In this document: piece after piece, positions 1 to 8,252 of the stretch
How the letters are laid out: the number at the start of each line of letters is the position of its first letter
Position numbering within the stretch: position 1 is the stretch's first letter
Assembly: GCF_014645315.1 (NCBI RefSeq)
Contig: NZ_BMLQ01000012.1
Coordinates: 45,630-101,444, forward strand
Source of the DNA: Citricoccus zhacaiensis
GTDB lineage: Bacteria > Actinomycetota > Actinomycetes > Actinomycetales > Micrococcaceae
Direction: 5' to 3'
Length of the DNA stretch: 55,815 bases
Translations under genes and position numbers: made by a program
Notes under the pieces: model-generated
Databases searched by the model: none
The model's input: the letters and a program-made list of their open reading frames with translations, nothing else
What the model was told of the DNA's origin: nothing

Positions 1-20
1 TGGCCGCCGTCGTCCCCCGA

Positions 21-60
21 CTTTCCGGGCAATCCCCACCGGTGACGATTGCCCGGAAAG
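21..60. terminator. Perfect 13-bp inverted repeat, possible terminator hairpin
   Basis: CTTTCCGGGCAAT at 21-33 is exactly complementary to ATTGCCCGGAAAG at 48-60, leaving a 14-nt loop. No T-run follows on either strand, so it is not a textbook intrinsic terminator. It may end a gene left of the window or be a remnant repeat. Confidence 0.45.
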
Positions 61-313
61 GCATCAGTGGTTCACGACGCCGTCGTAGCGCTGGAGGAAC
101 GTGGCAAAGTACGGCTGACCTTGAGGTCGGAGGGCCGGCCCCATGTGACCCAGTCGTTGTGTTCCTCAGAGCTGACTCCTTAACACATGTCAGCAAGCGA
201 GACCTCGATACGCTGTCATCGTCGGCATCTAGGCCCGTAGATCTCCCCGTATTTGGTCTCGCACATTTGACAGGTGTAAAGTTACCTCCCGCGAGCCAAC
301 AGCAGGAGGACCC
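61..313 (+). promoter_or_regulatory. Leader of the TetR/YhgE operon with a candidate operator
   Basis: No convincing gene is present here. AGGTGTAAAGTTACCT at 272-287 is an imperfect palindrome with AGGT/ACCT arms placed just before the TetR ribosome-binding site (aggagg at about 304-309). This is where a TetR repressor would be expected to autoregulate. The operator assignment is inferred from position and symmetry only. Confidence 0.4.
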
Positions 314-1033
314 ATGAGCGAACCGTCGCAGCGCCAGGACCGGCCACATCTGTCGGCAGGCCGCTCCTGGGCGCCCCTCATCGACGCCGTCACGGCAATC
401 CTGGACGAGGGCGCGGACCCGCACTCCCCGAACACCCCGCTGAACGTCGCGGATGTCGCCCGCCGCGCGGGCGTCAGCCGACCCACGTTCTACAAGTACT
501 TCCGGGACGTCCCCACCCTGGTCCGCGCGGCCGCGCTGCAGCGCATGGAGGCCACCTTCGAGCGGGTGCCGACGGTGGAGCTCGGGGACACCTGGACCGT
601 GTTCGCGCGGGACACCTTCCAGACCCTGCTCACGGACCTGGCCGCCCACCGCCGCTTCTACCTCTCCGCCATCGCGCTCAACCCCGCGGACGTGGCCAGC
701 GACTTCGTCCGCTACATCTCCCACCGCCTGCTCGCCTACTCCCCCCTCGGCCCGGTCATCCATCGGCGCAAAGGCCCGGACACCGCCGCCGAGCGCGCGG
801 AGTTCCTGGCCGCGGGCACGGTCTGGCTGGTGCAGCAGTGGCTCGCCGCCTCCGCAGACCCCCTGGCGGAGGTCCCGGACATGGTCGACCGCCTCTCGGC
901 CCTGCTCCTGTCCAGCTCGGGTGCCACGGAGCAGGAGATCGCCGCGGTCCGCTCGGCCTCACCGGCAACCACCACCGTCGCCACACACCCCGGCACGACG
1001 CCGGCCGGCGCCTCCCCGGAAAGGATCGCCTGA
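314..1033 (+). CDS. TetR/AcrR family transcriptional regulator
   Basis: A 239-residue protein with an N-terminal TetR helix-turn-helix at about residues 43-63 (LNVADVARRAGVSRPTFYKYF), followed by an all-helical ligand or dimer domain. The tail is low-complexity and Ala/Thr/Pro-rich. An aggagg ribosome site lies 5 bases before the ATG. The stop overlaps the next ATG by one base (TGATG), so the gene is translationally coupled to the YhgE/Pip membrane protein. TetR genes paired this way usually repress the membrane gene; the ligand cannot be read from the sequence. Confidence 0.9.
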   Translation: MSEPSQRQDRPHLSAGRSWAPLIDAVTAILDEGADPHSPNTPLNVADVARRAGVSRPTFYKYFRDVPTLVRAAALQRMEATFERVPTVELGDTWTVFARDTFQTLLTDLAAHRRFYLSAIALNPADVASDFVRYISHRLLAYSPLGPVIHRRKGPDTAAERAEFLAAGTVWLVQQWLAASADPLAEVPDMVDRLSALLLSSSGATEQEIAAVRSASPATTTVATHPGTTPAGASPERIA

Positions 1034-3597
1034 TGGCGCAGCACCGGAAGAACCCGCCCACCTATCGGCTCCGGAACGGCCGGACCGCACCGGTTCCCTT
1101 CGGAGGACGGCCCGCGCACCGTCATACCGTTCATCACGCCGCTCAACCCGCTGCCCAGCCCGCAGCCCAGCACGGTGAGGCCCTCGATGCCATCGGGGCC
1201 TCCGCGCCGCAGCAGGCGGTGGTGCGGAAATCGGCGCTCCAGCGCTACGGCGCCATGGCCTGGTTCGGGGTGATCCTGCTGGCCCTGGCCATCATTCCGT
1301 CCCTGTACTCCGGGCTGCTCACCGGCGCCAACATGGACCCGACGGGCAACCTCGATACGGTTCCGGCCGCCGTCGTGAACCTGGATGAGCCGGCCGAATC
1401 CCAGGGCGAGGCCATCCACCTGGGCGAGGACCTGACCGAGGAACTGGTGCACCCAGACGGGGACTCGGACAACCTGGACTGGCGTCCCCTGGGTGTGGCC
1501 GAGGCGCGGACCGCCCTGGAGGCCGGGGACGTGATGGCCGTGCTGACCATCCCGGAGCACTTCTCCGCGCACGCGGCCGGTCTGTCCACGGGTGAGGCGG
1601 AGGACGCGGCGCAGTCCACCCTGCGGATGCAGACCAATGACGGCGCGAACATCATCATGGGCACCATCGCCAGGACCATCGGCGAGACCGCGTCCAGCAC
1701 GGTGGCCGAGGGCATCGGCGAAGAGTACGTGAAGAACGTGCTGCTGGGCTTCACCGAGGTCCACCACGGCATGCAGGAGGCCGCCGACGGCGCCGGACAG
1801 GTCGCCGAGGGCTCGCAGGATGCCGAGAGCGGCGCCGGCGACCTGGTCGTGGGGATCGACCAGCTGGCGGATGGCTCCGTCACCCTGGACCACGGGGCCC
1901 AGCAGCTGGCGGAGGGCGCCGCGGCGGCCAACGCCGGCAGCCAGGACCTGGCCCGGGGCGCCTCCTCCGTGGACGACGGCGCGCAACAACTGAGCACGGG
2001 GCTGGGCCAGATGCGGTCGCAGACCGAGTCCCTGCCCAGCCAGACCCAGACCCTGGCGGACGGGGCCGGGAAGGTGGCGGCCGGCGTCGGACAATTGGAC
2101 CAGGGCGTCACCGCCCTCGAAGACACCGCAGGCACCCTCTCGGGCGGTGCCGGGCAGTTCGCGTCCGGTCTGGACGAGGCCGTGGCCGGTGCACTCCAGC
2201 TGCGGGACAGTGCCAGCGCGGTCGTGACCGGTGTGCAGCAGGTACAGGGTGATGCGGGCACGCTCCAGGAGCGGATCGCGAACCTCCGGGCCGCCGGCGA
2301 TTCGATGACCGATGAGCAGCGACAGGCCGCCCTCGCGGAGCTGGCGGACGGAGCGGCACAGGTCCACGCGGGTGCCGAGCAGGCCGCTGCCGGGGCGTCC
2401 ACGGTGAACGAGGGGCTCGGCGGGATCGTCGGGGACTCCTCCTCCGGCACGGGGCTGACCGGCCTGCGCGACCGCGTGGACGAGATCGCCTCCGCAGCCT
2501 CCACGGGCGCCGCCACGGTCTCCGAGGTGGCGGACAAGATCCACACGCTCTCGGACGGCGCCGGCCAGGTGGCCGCGGGCGCGCAGACGCTGGCGGACAG
2601 CTCCGGCACGCTGACGGACGGGATCTCCACGGCGGCCACCGGCGCGCAGACCCTGGCCGATGGCACCTCGCAGCTCAGCGACGGCGCAGGCCAGCTGGCC
2701 GCGCAGATGCCGGCACTGGCCTCCGGGGCGCAGGAGCTGGCCGCGGGCAGTTCCGAGCTGTCCTCCGGACTGGCCACCGCCGATGACGGTTCGCGCGAGC
2801 TGGCCTCCGGCCTGGGGGAGCTCTCCGATGGTTCCGGCCAGCTGTTCGCGTCCCTGCGGGACGGCACGGCGGACGTGCCGAGCTACACGGACGAGGACGC
2901 CTCCACCCTCGGCGCCGTGGCCGCGCTGCCGGTGAGCGCAGACCTGGAGCGCACCCACGAGGTCCCCTCCTACGGCTACGGCCTGGCCCCGTACTTCATG
3001 GCCCTTGCCCTGTGGGTCGGCGCACTGGGGTACTTCCTGATGCGCCCGCCCGTGCGTGAGGCCATGATCACCGAGGGCAAGCCCCTGTGGCGTGTGATGC
3101 TGCGCTCGGCGGCATTGCCCGCACTGATGGGCGTGGTGCAGTCCCTGGTGATGGTCTCGGTGCTCGTGTTCGGCTTGCACATGGCACCGGCGAACGCCTG
3201 GGGGCTGGCCGGATTCGCCGTGCTGACCTCGGTGACCTTCATGGCCATCAACCAGGGACTGGTTGCGCTGCTGGGACCGCCCGGACGCTTCTTCGCCCTG
3301 ATGCTGATCGTGCTGCAACTCTCCGCCGCAGGCGGCACCTACCCCGTCCAGACCGCACCGGCGTTCTTCCAGGCCATCCACCCGTGGTTGCCGATGACCT
3401 ACGCCGTGGAGTCCTTCCGGTCCCTCATCGCCGGCGGATCCATCGGCGTGGGACACGGGATCACGGTGATGCTGATCTGGATGGGGGTTGCGGTGGCGAT
3501 GCTGGCGGTGGCCGTGACGCTCAAGGGCATCAGGGCGCGTCAGGCAGCCTCCGGATCGGACCGGTCCGAGGGGCGGACTGCAGTGGTCACGGCGTAA
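1033..3597 (+). CDS. YhgE/Pip domain membrane protein
   Basis: An 854-residue protein starting at the ATG that overlaps the TetR stop; an upstream in-frame extension would run through TetR and is unlikely. One N-terminal membrane segment lies at about residues 74-95, followed by a long extracytoplasmic domain of Gly/Ala/Gln-rich repeats of the type LxxGAxxLxxG. Several C-terminal membrane helices begin at about residue 650. This is the architecture of YhgE/Pip (phage infection protein) and ESX-associated or ABC-2-like proteins. Members have been linked to phage adsorption and to secretion or efflux. The specific role here is unknown. Confidence 0.88.
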   Translation: MAQHRKNPPTYRLRNGRTAPVPFGGRPAHRHTVHHAAQPAAQPAAQHGEALDAIGASAPQQAVVRKSALQRYGAMAWFGVILLALAIIPSLYSGLLTGANMDPTGNLDTVPAAVVNLDEPAESQGEAIHLGEDLTEELVHPDGDSDNLDWRPLGVAEARTALEAGDVMAVLTIPEHFSAHAAGLSTGEAEDAAQSTLRMQTNDGANIIMGTIARTIGETASSTVAEGIGEEYVKNVLLGFTEVHHGMQEAADGAGQVAEGSQDAESGAGDLVVGIDQLADGSVTLDHGAQQLAEGAAAANAGSQDLARGASSVDDGAQQLSTGLGQMRSQTESLPSQTQTLADGAGKVAAGVGQLDQGVTALEDTAGTLSGGAGQFASGLDEAVAGALQLRDSASAVVTGVQQVQGDAGTLQERIANLRAAGDSMTDEQRQAALAELADGAAQVHAGAEQAAAGASTVNEGLGGIVGDSSSGTGLTGLRDRVDEIASAASTGAATVSEVADKIHTLSDGAGQVAAGAQTLADSSGTLTDGISTAATGAQTLADGTSQLSDGAGQLAAQMPALASGAQELAAGSSELSSGLATADDGSRELASGLGELSDGSGQLFASLRDGTADVPSYTDEDASTLGAVAALPVSADLERTHEVPSYGYGLAPYFMALALWVGALGYFLMRPPVREAMITEGKPLWRVMLRSAALPALMGVVQSLVMVSVLVFGLHMAPANAWGLAGFAVLTSVTFMAINQGLVALLGPPGRFFALMLIVLQLSAAGGTYPVQTAPAFFQAIHPWLPMTYAVESFRSLIAGGSIGVGHGITVMLIWMGVAVAMLAVAVTLKGIRARQAASGSDRSEGRTAVVTA

Positions 3598-3912
3598 CCC
3601 GAAACCCGACGCCAGCGGTCCGGTGGGGGCCTGGGGCGCGGGCCATCGATGCGCACGGCTCCGGCTCCTTCACCAGGACGATGACGCCACGGAACTGCGC
3701 CGGTCCACGGTCTCGAAGACCCGTGGCGCCGTGCTGATCTCCTCGCCCTGCCTCGGAACCTGTCAGTTGGCAAGCGTCGCCGCCGTGGGATACCGCGACG
3801 GGGCCAGCGGACAGGTGGGCCCATGGTGTGGCTCTCCGGGTTTGACGACGAGGCGCGATTCCAGGCGTTCCGGGAGTGGGGGGGCGGGAGGCCCACCAGT
3901 CATCTGGAGATA
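3598..3912. other. Intergenic region without recognisable feature
   Basis: About 315 bases between the YhgE gene and a convergent small gene. Reading frames here look like high-GC chance frames without a plausible family or ribosome site. No strong hairpin with a T-run was seen. Confidence 0.5.
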
Positions 3913-4290
3913 TCAGGCACCCTGCCCGAAGATGAACTCCTCGGCGTGCCGGATGGCCTTGGTGAACGCCTGGTTCCGCAGGGTCACCCGCTCCCGGTCC
4001 ACCCCACTCGTTGGCTCGGCGTACTGCGTCGGCCCGGGATGCAGGATCCAGATGTCGCCATGCGGGGGCAGGTAGAACACCCCAAAGGACCTGCGCTCGG
4101 AGTCGTCCGCCCACACCGGCACCACGGCCACGGCGGCACCGGTATCAGCGTTGATCCACTGCGCGCGCGGCATGGGCGGCTCCAGCACCTCGGGATCGAG
4201 GAACGGGGCAGTGCCCTTGCCCCAGCGCTCCTCGAACCGCTCGTAGAACGCGGGCAGCAGGGAGTGGTTGTACGGACGCCATGAACTCAT
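3913..4290 (-). CDS. Conserved-looking hypothetical protein, 125 aa
   Basis: A soluble 125-residue protein, rich in Trp, Tyr and Pro, with no signal peptide or membrane helix. The ATG at 4290 has a strong upstream site (gaggag, 6 bases before). I do not recognise a named family. Composition and codon use match neighbouring real genes. It is transcribed away from the YhgE operon and lies downstream of hsp20 on the same strand (125-base gap), so it could be co-transcribed with hsp20. Confidence 0.65.
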   Translation of the reverse strand: MSSWRPYNHSLLPAFYERFEERWGKGTAPFLDPEVLEPPMPRAQWINADTGAAVAVVPVWADDSERRSFGVFYLPPHGDIWILHPGPTQYAEPTSGVDRERVTLRNQAFTKAIRHAEEFIFGQGA

Positions 4291-4415
4291 ACCGGTCTCC
4301 TCGACTGAGAGGCTTCGGACAGGGGCCGGACGCCCACGCCCCCGAGGGTTGGAACGCGAGCGTCCGCCCGCGGAGGCCCGGAGCCACGCCCCGGGCCCCG
4401 CGATGAGGGAAGCCC

Positions 4416-4847
4416 CTAGGAGCCGGACTCCACGAGCTGCCTCTGATCGCCGGTTGCCTCGACCTGGATCCGCCGTGGCTTGGCGTGCTCCGCCACGGGG
4501 ATCCGCACCGTCAGGACGCCGGACTCATAGCCGGCCGTGATCGCGCCGGTGTCGAGTTGTTCGCCCAGGACGACCTGACGGCTGAAGACGCCCCTCGGCT
4601 GCTCGGAGGCCAGCATCTCGGCACCCTCCGGGGCCCGCGGCGACCGCTCGGCCCGAACGGTCAGGGCGTTGCCTTCGATCCCGAGGTCGATGGAGTCCGC
4701 CTCGACCCCGGGCAGGTCGAACGCGATGACGAACTGGTCGCCCTCCCGCCAGGCCTCCAAGGGCATGGCCGCCGGCCGGGAACGGGTTCCCAGTACCTGC
4801 TCGGCGAGTCGGTCAAGTTCGCGGAACGGATCGGTACGCATCAGCAT
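4416..4847 (-). CDS. Hsp20/alpha-crystallin small heat-shock protein
   Basis: A 143-residue ATP-independent holdase chaperone. The alpha-crystallin domain spans about residues 28-125: [19 protein letters not shown] opens it, and the conserved A-x-x-x-(G/N)-V-L motif appears as [13 protein letters not shown] near residue 110. A short N-terminal arm with [11 protein letters not shown] matches bacterial Hsp18/Hsp20 proteins. The ATG at 4847 is preceded by ggag. It is divergent from an HspR-like repressor gene, which suggests heat-shock or stress control through the shared intergenic region. Confidence 0.93.
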   Translation of the reverse strand: MLMRTDPFRELDRLAEQVLGTRSRPAAMPLEAWREGDQFVIAFDLPGVEADSIDLGIEGNALTVRAERSPRAPEGAEMLASEQPRGVFSRQVVLGEQLDTGAITAGYESGVLTVRIPVAEHAKPRRIQVEATGDQRQLVESGS

Positions 4848-4987
4848 GATTGCTCACTCCCAACAGATGATCGGTCTGAATCTCCTGGTGCCAGCCTTGC
4901 AGATCTCAACTGGCTGGTACATATTTATATAACTCACGAAGCCAAGGTCCGCAAGAGTGAGTTTTCAGGCGGGCAGGGAGGTTCCGC
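4848..4987. promoter_or_regulatory. Divergent hsp20/hspR-like promoter region with inverted repeat
   Basis: The 140-base region between the two divergent genes is AT-richer than its surroundings (acatatttatataac at about 4919-4933). An inverted repeat AACTCAC (4931-4937) and GTGAGTT (4957-4963) is separated by 19 bases. It resembles a spread HAIR-type site (CTTGAGT-N7-ACTCAAG) but does not match it exactly. It is a reasonable operator candidate for the adjacent MerR/HspR-like protein. Confidence 0.4.
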
Positions 4988-5278
4988 ATGGTGGCGAGCA
5001 AGGACAACCAGGGCGTCTACAGCATCTCGGTGACCGCCAGGATGGTGGGGATGGAGCAGCACAACCTGCGCCAGTATGAGAGCCGCGGGCTGCTCGAACC
5101 CGACCGGACCTCGGGCGGCACCCGTCTCTACAGCGACCGGGACGTCGCCGTACTCCGGCGCATCGGGGAACTGCTGGCCGAAGGCCTGAACCTGGCCGGC
5201 GTTCGCCTGGTCCTGCAGCTCGAGGCCCGCAATCGACACCTCAGGCGGCAGATGGACCGCCTCAAGGGCCAGACGTAG
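4988..5278 (+). CDS. MerR family HspR-like heat-shock repressor
   Basis: A 96-residue protein made almost entirely of a MerR-type winged helix. It shows RMVGMEQHNLRQYESRGLL (about residues 15-33), the GGTRLYSDRDVAVLRRI wing and helix, and GLNLAGVRLVLQLE, which closely follows the HspR signature. HspR proteins repress chaperone genes at HAIR elements. Its divergent position next to hsp20 supports that role here. A ggagg site lies 6 bases before the ATG. The last 17 bases overlap the 3' end of the convergent PEP-utiliser remnant. Confidence 0.85.
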   Translation: MVASKDNQGVYSISVTARMVGMEQHNLRQYESRGLLEPDRTSGGTRLYSDRDVAVLRRIGELLAEGLNLAGVRLVLQLEARNRHLRRQMDRLKGQT

Positions 5279-6380
5279 CGTCGACGCGGCCGGCATCGCC
5301 ATCCACCGTCACTGCCGCCACGCGGATCAGAGCCTCGGCAGCCCCGGGTACGGCGAGCACGGCGGGGATCCCCACCTCGCGGGCGACGATGGCCGCGTGG
5401 GACAGCACCCCTCCGGTCTCGGTCACCACCGCCGCGGCGATCGTGAACAGGGGCGTCCAGGCCGGATCTGTCTCGCGGCACACGAGCACGTCACCCGGGC
5501 GGACGGCCGCGAAGTCCCCGGGGCCGCGGACCACCTGGACCCGGCCGGTGGCCACCCCCGGACTGGCCGGCACCCCCACCAGCACCTGCCCGACGCCGGT
5601 CCGTTCCGGCCCCGCTGTCACCTCCGGGAGGGGTGTGGTGACGGGACGGGCCTGAAGGATTTAGGTGGTGCCGTCCGCGAGCACCCACTCGATGTCCCGG
5701 GCACCGCCCAGCACGGAGGACACCTTCCGGCCCACCACGTGCAGGGACTGCACCCGGGAGTCCGCCAGGCACCACGCTGCCTGCTCCGCCGCGGCCACCG
5801 GGCCGGTCACGAGTCGCCCGTCCCGACGGTCCGAGCGCGTGATCTTCCGTCCTGCCCGGCGCGCGAGGATCCCAGAGTCGTCCGTGCGCCAGGAGTCGGG
5901 GGCGACCCTCCCGGAGACCAGCAACTCCCCCACGCCCCAGGAGCCCTCGATCACGGTCGGGTCACCGGTGAACATCACCCCGGAGACCTCGGCGTCCACG
6001 AAGCGCTGGACCAGCACGGCCATCCCGCCCGCCGCTCCAGCCGAAGCCCCCGCGCCGTCCTCGCCCACCGCCGAGGACCGCACCGCCACATACTCCGAGC
6101 CGGCCCCCTCCAGCAGGTCATCCACCGCCCGCCCGACCCCCTCGATGACCGCAGCGGGCAGGTCGATGGCGAGGAGCCGGCGTCGTGCTTCTTCGGGGCG
6201 CCCGGCGGACGGCCGGTCCAGACCCAACGCCACCGCCGCTTGGCGATACACGCCCGCCGGGATCACGAAGCCGTGCGGCACGGCGAACCCGGCGCGCAGC
6301 AGCCGGGCGAGGGACGCGGCCTTGCCGCCGACCTCGGGAACGCCGACGGCCCCGGCGGCGGCGAGGTCCAGTACGGTCAT
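5262..6380 (-). pseudogene. PEP/pyruvate-binding phosphotransferase-like gene with in-frame stop
   Basis: Reading from ATG 6380 gives an N-terminal PEP-synthase-like ATP-grasp segment (GGKAASLARLLRAGFAVPHG, then VRSSAVGEDGAGAS). After TAA at 5661-5663 the same frame continues with ILQARPVT and a PEP-utiliser mobile domain containing the phosphohistidine motif GGVLSHAAIVARE. LQARP normally follows directly, so the TAA looks like a point mutation (for example of a Tyr codon). The ATP-grasp part also seems to lack some 50-60 residues between SSAVGEDG and MAVLVQRFVDAEVSGVMFT. It overlaps the upstream phosphatase frame by ATGA. I interpret it as a decayed gene. Confidence 0.8.
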
Positions 6381-6999
6381 GGCTGCCTGCCGCCGGCGAA
6401 TCCGGTCCACCGCAGCCGATCGGGCAGGTGGGAGAGTTCGTTGACCGTCACCACGCCCGGGGGTTCGCCCACCCGGAGCTCGATCACGGTCAGGGAGGCG
6501 TTGGCGATCCCGGCCAGGGACATTCACCGGGCCGTCGGCGCCCCGAGGGCCTCCCGCACCAGCCAAGCGATGGGGTAAGCGTGGGTGACGAGCACCTCGT
6601 GCGTCGGGCGCTGGGACTGAGCGTCCGGTCGGCCGAACCGCGCCACGAGAGCGTCCGCCGCCCGATGCCCGGTCTCCGCCTCGGCACGGTCATAGCCGTC
6701 GAAGAGACCGGTCCAGGAGGGGGAGAGCTCGCCCGGCGCCGGCACGTGGGGGACGTGGTCCACGAGTTCGGGGGCCTCGTCGACCAGGACTCGCGGCCGC
6801 TGCGCGCCCAGCTCCGCGGAGAGGATCGCCGCGCTGGCGGCCGCCCGCGGCAGCGGGAATGCCACACCGCGTCGAGGGGCATTCGCGCGAGACGTCGGCC
6901 GATCAGGCGTGACTGTTCCCGGCCGTCGTCGGTCAGTTCACCCAGGGCGTCAGCCGCCCCGTGGCGCAGGAGGTAGAGGGTGCGGGCGGCCACGGTCAC
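6377..6999 (-). pseudogene. Histidine phosphatase (phosphoglycerate-mutase-like), frameshift plus stop
   Basis: GTG at 6999 begins a protein with the catalytic LYLLRHG motif. At about 6850-6860 the frame breaks after DAVWHS. The expected SPLPRAAASAAIL continues one frame over, explained by loss of one C in a run of C. The second part carries the conserved VLVTHAYPIAWLVREALG histidine block, then meets TGA at 6524-6526. After it the same frame continues MSLAGIANASLTVIEL to a stop at 6377, overlapping the next ATG. A Trp codon probably became TGA. Two independent lesions indicate a pseudogene or sequence errors. Confidence 0.8.
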
Positions 7000-7643
7000 C
7001 GTCCGCCCGGGTCCGGCTGCGGGGTACGGGCGCGGCCCAGGCTGCAGAGCAGGTCCTGGTGGAGTTCGACCCACACGGTGTGGCAGGACAGGATCCCGAC
7101 GCCGGCCACCCACTTCTCCTCGCCCGCGCGCGCCGTCCGCACGGCGGCGGTGAACTGGCGCGGGTAACGCGCGAACCTCGGGAGATCGGCGGCGAGGTCG
7201 GCGAGGAGGCGTTCCAGGGCATGGCCCAGCTCGGTCAACTCGGGCAGCACCGCGTCCCGGTGGCTGGCGCGGCTGGCGGGTGACTCGAGCTGCCACTCGG
7301 TCAGGAGGCGCACGAGCCGGGTGTTGAGATCCTCGAAGCGTTCCGCGGTGGATTCGAGGACTGCGTGGGCTCCGGCGGTCCGGCGCTCCTCGGCGAGCAA
7401 AGCGGTGAGTCGTTCCTTGCCCGCGTCCGTGAGGATCCAGCCGCCGGATCCACCGAAGCTCATGCGCTCGATGAGGGCGTCGCGGGCGAGGCCCAGGAGG
7501 GTACCCTCCGCGGTAGTGACCTCCAGGTCGGCGCGCTCGGCGACGGCGAGGGTGGCTGCGAAGCCGCCCAGGCGGACGGCGTTGAGGATGCGGAGCTGCG
7601 GGGTCGAGGGACCGGTGCCGCCTGACGCAGGGCGCGCGTTCAC
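6996..7643 (-). CDS. Winged-helix transcriptional regulator
   Basis: A 215-residue protein with an N-terminal winged-helix region (about residues 15-85): STPQLRILNAVRLGG is followed by a central helix pair and GGWILTDAGKERLTALLAEE. A long helical C-terminal half follows. GTG at 7643 overlaps the stop of the upstream gene (GTGA), and its own stop overlaps the phosphatase GTG in the same way, giving a tightly coupled operon. The exact family (MarR/PadR-like) is uncertain. Confidence 0.72.
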   Translation of the reverse strand: MNARPASGGTGPSTPQLRILNAVRLGGFAATLAVAERADLEVTTAEGTLLGLARDALIERMSFGGSGGWILTDAGKERLTALLAEERRTAGAHAVLESTAERFEDLNTRLVRLLTEWQLESPASRASHRDAVLPELTELGHALERLLADLAADLPRFARYPRQFTAAVRTARAGEEKWVAGVGILSCHTVWVELHQDLLCSLGRARTPQPDPGGR

Positions 7644-8047
7644 GAGGGCCGCCCCGGGGGCCCTCCGGACTCCGTGCGGCTGGAGACCCGCTGGAACCGC
7701 TGCTGGGCGGCCTGGGGCGAGTTGACCCCGAGCTGCTGCGCGATGTCCGGCCAGGTCAGCCCTTCCGCGCGGGCGACCAGCAGCAGCCCCGCCTCGAGGG
7801 CGTCCAGGTCCGCCCGCGCCGAGTCCACCAGTTGCAGGGCAGCCCGCAGCTCCTCGTGATCTGCCCGTCCCAGGGCGGCGTTGGCGCGCTCCAGGGCGTA
7901 CCGCAGCAGTGTCAGGTCATCGGGCGGACTGCCGGCGCGTTGCCAGGGGAACCGCGGGAGTCCGTCGGCGCCGGCGTCGAGGAGCCGGCGCCGGGCGGAC
8001 ACGGCCTCGTGGTGTTCTTCGGATTCGTCGGGGAGCGCAGGGGCCAT
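7640..8047 (-). CDS. Small HTH-domain protein, first gene of the regulator operon
   Basis: A 135-residue protein. The N-terminal half is charged and helical. The C-terminal part contains a predicted helix-turn-helix (LTWPDIAQQLGVNSPQAAQQRFQRV, about residues 96-120), of the sort that matches sigma-like or AsnC-like DNA-reading helices. It is coupled to the following winged-helix gene by GTGA. No clear Shine-Dalgarno precedes the ATG. A palindromic element lies 18 bases upstream, so the pair may be autoregulatory. Function unknown beyond DNA binding. Confidence 0.7.
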   Translation of the reverse strand: MAPALPDESEEHHEAVSARRRLLDAGADGLPRFPWQRAGSPPDDLTLLRYALERANAALGRADHEELRAALQLVDSARADLDALEAGLLLVARAEGLTWPDIAQQLGVNSPQAAQQRFQRVSSRTESGGPPGRPS

Positions 8048-8064
8048 GCGGGAGAGCCTGGAGC

Positions 8065-8095
8065 ATCAACGTTTCGTTGTCAATCTTTCGTTGAT
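8065..8095. promoter_or_regulatory. Palindromic operator upstream of the HTH operon
   Basis: ATCAACG (8065-8071) and CGTTGAT (8089-8095) form the outer arms. Inside, CAACGTTTCGTTG (8067-8079) is a palindrome, and TTTCGTTG recurs at 8086-8093. On the minus strand this reads as tandem CAACGAAA units. Its position immediately before the operon start suggests binding by one of the two encoded HTH proteins (inference). Confidence 0.5.
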
Positions 8096-8129
8096 GTCAG
8101 CGAGTACCCTCGCCCCGCCTGACCCGGCC

Positions 8130-8252
8130 TCAGCCCTGGCGGGCCTTCATGCGGGGGTTCTGCTTGTTGATGACGAAGGTGCGCCCTCGGCGGCGGACCA
8201 CTTGCGCCCCGGGGATCTTCTTCAGCGCGCGCAACGAGTTCACTACTTTCAT
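8130..8252 (-). CDS. rpmJ: 50S ribosomal protein L36 (cysteine-free type)
   Basis: A 40-residue protein translated from ATG 8252. It contains [20 protein letters not shown] and the ending NPRMKARQG, characteristic of L36. The Cys/His zinc-ribbon residues of the C+ type are absent, so this is the zinc-independent C- form that replaces the zinc form under zinc limitation. The start overlaps the stop of the CobW-like gene (ATGA), so both are made from one transcript, which begins near a candidate Zur box. Confidence 0.93.
   Translation of the reverse strand: MKVVNSLRALKKIPGAQVVRRRGRTFVINKQNPRMKARQG

Noticed and set aside
42-317. A 91-residue plus-strand frame before the TetR gene
   Set aside because: No family, no ribosome site, overlaps a hairpin and the TetR leader; likely chance.
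736-3456. A 906-residue minus-strand open frame opposite the YhgE gene
   Set aside because: It has shadow composition (Gly/His/Gln/Arg-rich, no family motif), caused by the repetitive high-GC coding strand. The plus-strand protein has clear domain structure and a coupled start.
5262-5621. Mobile-domain frame as an independent small gene
   Set aside because: Its apparent start is an internal GTG; the frame is continuous with the upstream PEP-utiliser part across a single TAA.
6524-6865. Phosphatase C-terminal frame as an independent gene
   Set aside because: It begins inside the conserved SPLPRA segment and continues the upstream frame after a one-base shift.
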